Shown in pieces: positions 5,215 to 5,601 of a DNA stretch of 5,601 nucleotides. The translations under genes were made by a program, and so were the position numbers. Origin of the DNA: DASYRM01 sp035646375 (GTDB lineage: Bacteria; Acidobacteriota; Vicinamibacteria; Vicinamibacterales; UBA2999); assembly GCA_035646375.1 (NCBI GenBank), contig DASRPM010000116.1, positions 1-5,601 on the forward strand. Reading direction: 5' to 3'. The number at the start of each line of letters is the position of its first letter. Position 1 is the stretch's first letter. The notes beneath the pieces were generated by a model. It saw only the letters and a list, made by a program, of their open reading frames with translations. It was not told the DNA's origin and searched no databases.

Positions 5215-5601
5215 ATGTCCGGCCACGACGGCGCGCTGCCGAATCCCCGCGGCGTGAAGCTCACCTACGACGACTTCGTGCTCTTCCCCGACGACGGGCT
5301 GCGGCACGAGTTGATCGACGGAGAGCACTACGTGACGCCGTCGCCCAACACGAAGCACCAGCTGGTCCTCTCGAACCTGCACGAGCTGATCAAGCCCTGG
5401 TTACGCACCCACGCGATCGGCCGAGTGTTTTTTGCCCCATTCGACGTCGTCTTTTCGGAAATAAACGTCGTCGAGCCGGATCTTCTCTACATGTCGAACG
5501 AACGCGCGGCGCACATCCTGACGGACGATAACGTCCAAGGCGTGCCCGAGCTGGTCGTGGAAGTCGGATCGCCGAGTACCCGCAGACGCGACGAGACTAC
5601 C
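5215..5601 (+). CDS. Uma2-family (DUF820) endonuclease, copy 2, 3'-truncated by window end
   Basis: 129 codons are visible before the right edge. The first 49 residues are almost identical to copy 1: only Val8Leu, Phe39Tyr and Ala46Thr differ. A segment of about 27 residues follows that is quite different (beginning LVLSNLHELIKPW) and is one codon shorter than in copy 1. From FAPFDVVFS onward the proteins are similar again: VVEPDLLYMS, VQGVPELVVEVGSPSTRRRDET. Glu32, Asp89 and Glu116 of the PD-(D/E)XK site are present, and the expected lysine would fall just past the edge. Codons after residue 49 differ from copy 1 at many synonymous sites, unlike the first 49. An in-frame TGA at 5161-5163 limits the start to 5206 or 5215, and the TAGAAT box covers 5206, so 5215 is chosen. 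The gene is clearly intact as far as it goes. Confidence 0.85.
   Translation, partial: MSGHDGALPNPRGVKLTYDDFVLFPDDGLRHELIDGEHYVTPSPNTKHQLVLSNLHELIKPWLRTHAIGRVFFAPFDVVFSEINVVEPDLLYMSNERAAHILTDDNVQGVPELVVEVGSPSTRRRDETT

Larger units (their letters stand above)
4358..5601. repeat. Tandem duplication, unit about 721 bp (dppB start + intergenic + Uma2)
   Basis: The segment starting AAGAAACGCGC at 4358, inside the first codons of the DppB-like gene, recurs at 5079 directly on the stop codon of the first Uma2 gene. Copy 1 covers 4358-5078. Copy 2 starts at 5079 and runs off the right edge. Similarity continues through the upstream region (TGACGTGATTGTCGC against CGACGTAATCGTCGC) and is near-perfect from the TAGAAT box (4480 and 5202) through about 145 nt of coding sequence, then weaker. 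The shared AAGAAAC at both junction sites suggests a short-homology recombination event. Copy 2 carries a vestige of the dppB start (minus strand, ATG at 5093, reading MCAFLTRG against MRAFLVRR) that stops after a few codons. Confidence 0.8.

Noticed and set aside
4493..5601. Uma2 pair as a restriction-modification or toxin-antitoxin module
   Set aside because: No methyltransferase, specificity subunit or small antitoxin gene is present. The two genes are paralogues from a tandem duplication.

Overview
This is a GC-rich, densely coded bacterial chromosome segment (about two thirds G+C by eye). The combination of an M48-type lipoprotein protease, a DapA-superfamily aldolase of the HOGA type, an alanine-glyoxylate-type aminotransferase and tandem Uma2-family nucleases fits a soil Acidobacteriota-like genome, for example Vicinamibacteria. 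That placement is an impression from gene content and style, and no marker gene is present to fix it.

Layout, left to right. Positions 1-200 (minus) hold the N-terminus of an M48-family metalloprotease lipoprotein that runs off the left edge. 251-1417 (minus) is a class V PLP aminotransferase of the alanine/serine-glyoxylate family. 1456-2355 (minus) is a DapA-superfamily lyase whose active-site signature matches 4-hydroxy-2-oxoglutarate aldolase (HOGA1) better than dihydrodipicolinate synthase. 2415-3407 and 3404-4372 (minus) are a translationally coupled DppC-like and DppB-like ABC permease pair, read in the order B then C. A divergent intergenic region (4373-4492) separates them from a plus-strand Uma2-family endonuclease (4493-5080). 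A second, tandemly duplicated Uma2 gene (5215 onward) runs off the right edge.

How the genes fit together. The aldolase and aminotransferase form a tight pair with a 38-nt gap. In human peroxisomes and mitochondria, homologues of these two enzymes act in sequence: HOGA1 splits 4-hydroxy-2-oxoglutarate, the hydroxyproline breakdown product, into pyruvate and glyoxylate, and AGT transaminates the toxic glyoxylate to glycine. The upstream permease pair is of the peptide/opine/nickel type, so a peptide or amino-acid salvage role is plausible. No substrate-binding protein or ATPase gene is visible here.

The most notable structural points are these. (1) The HOGA-like/AGT-like gene pair. (2) A roughly 721-bp tandem duplication carrying Uma2 plus a remnant of the dppB-like gene start. 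(3) An abrupt change in divergence within the duplicated Uma2 genes, which looks like gene conversion. (4) TANAAT boxes 6-7 nt before four start codons, suggesting leaderless transcripts. (5) An 11-bp inverted repeat whose arm abuts the putative -10 box of the aldolase gene. I see no tRNA, rRNA, CRISPR array or insertion sequence. No gene-free stretch exceeds 300 bases.
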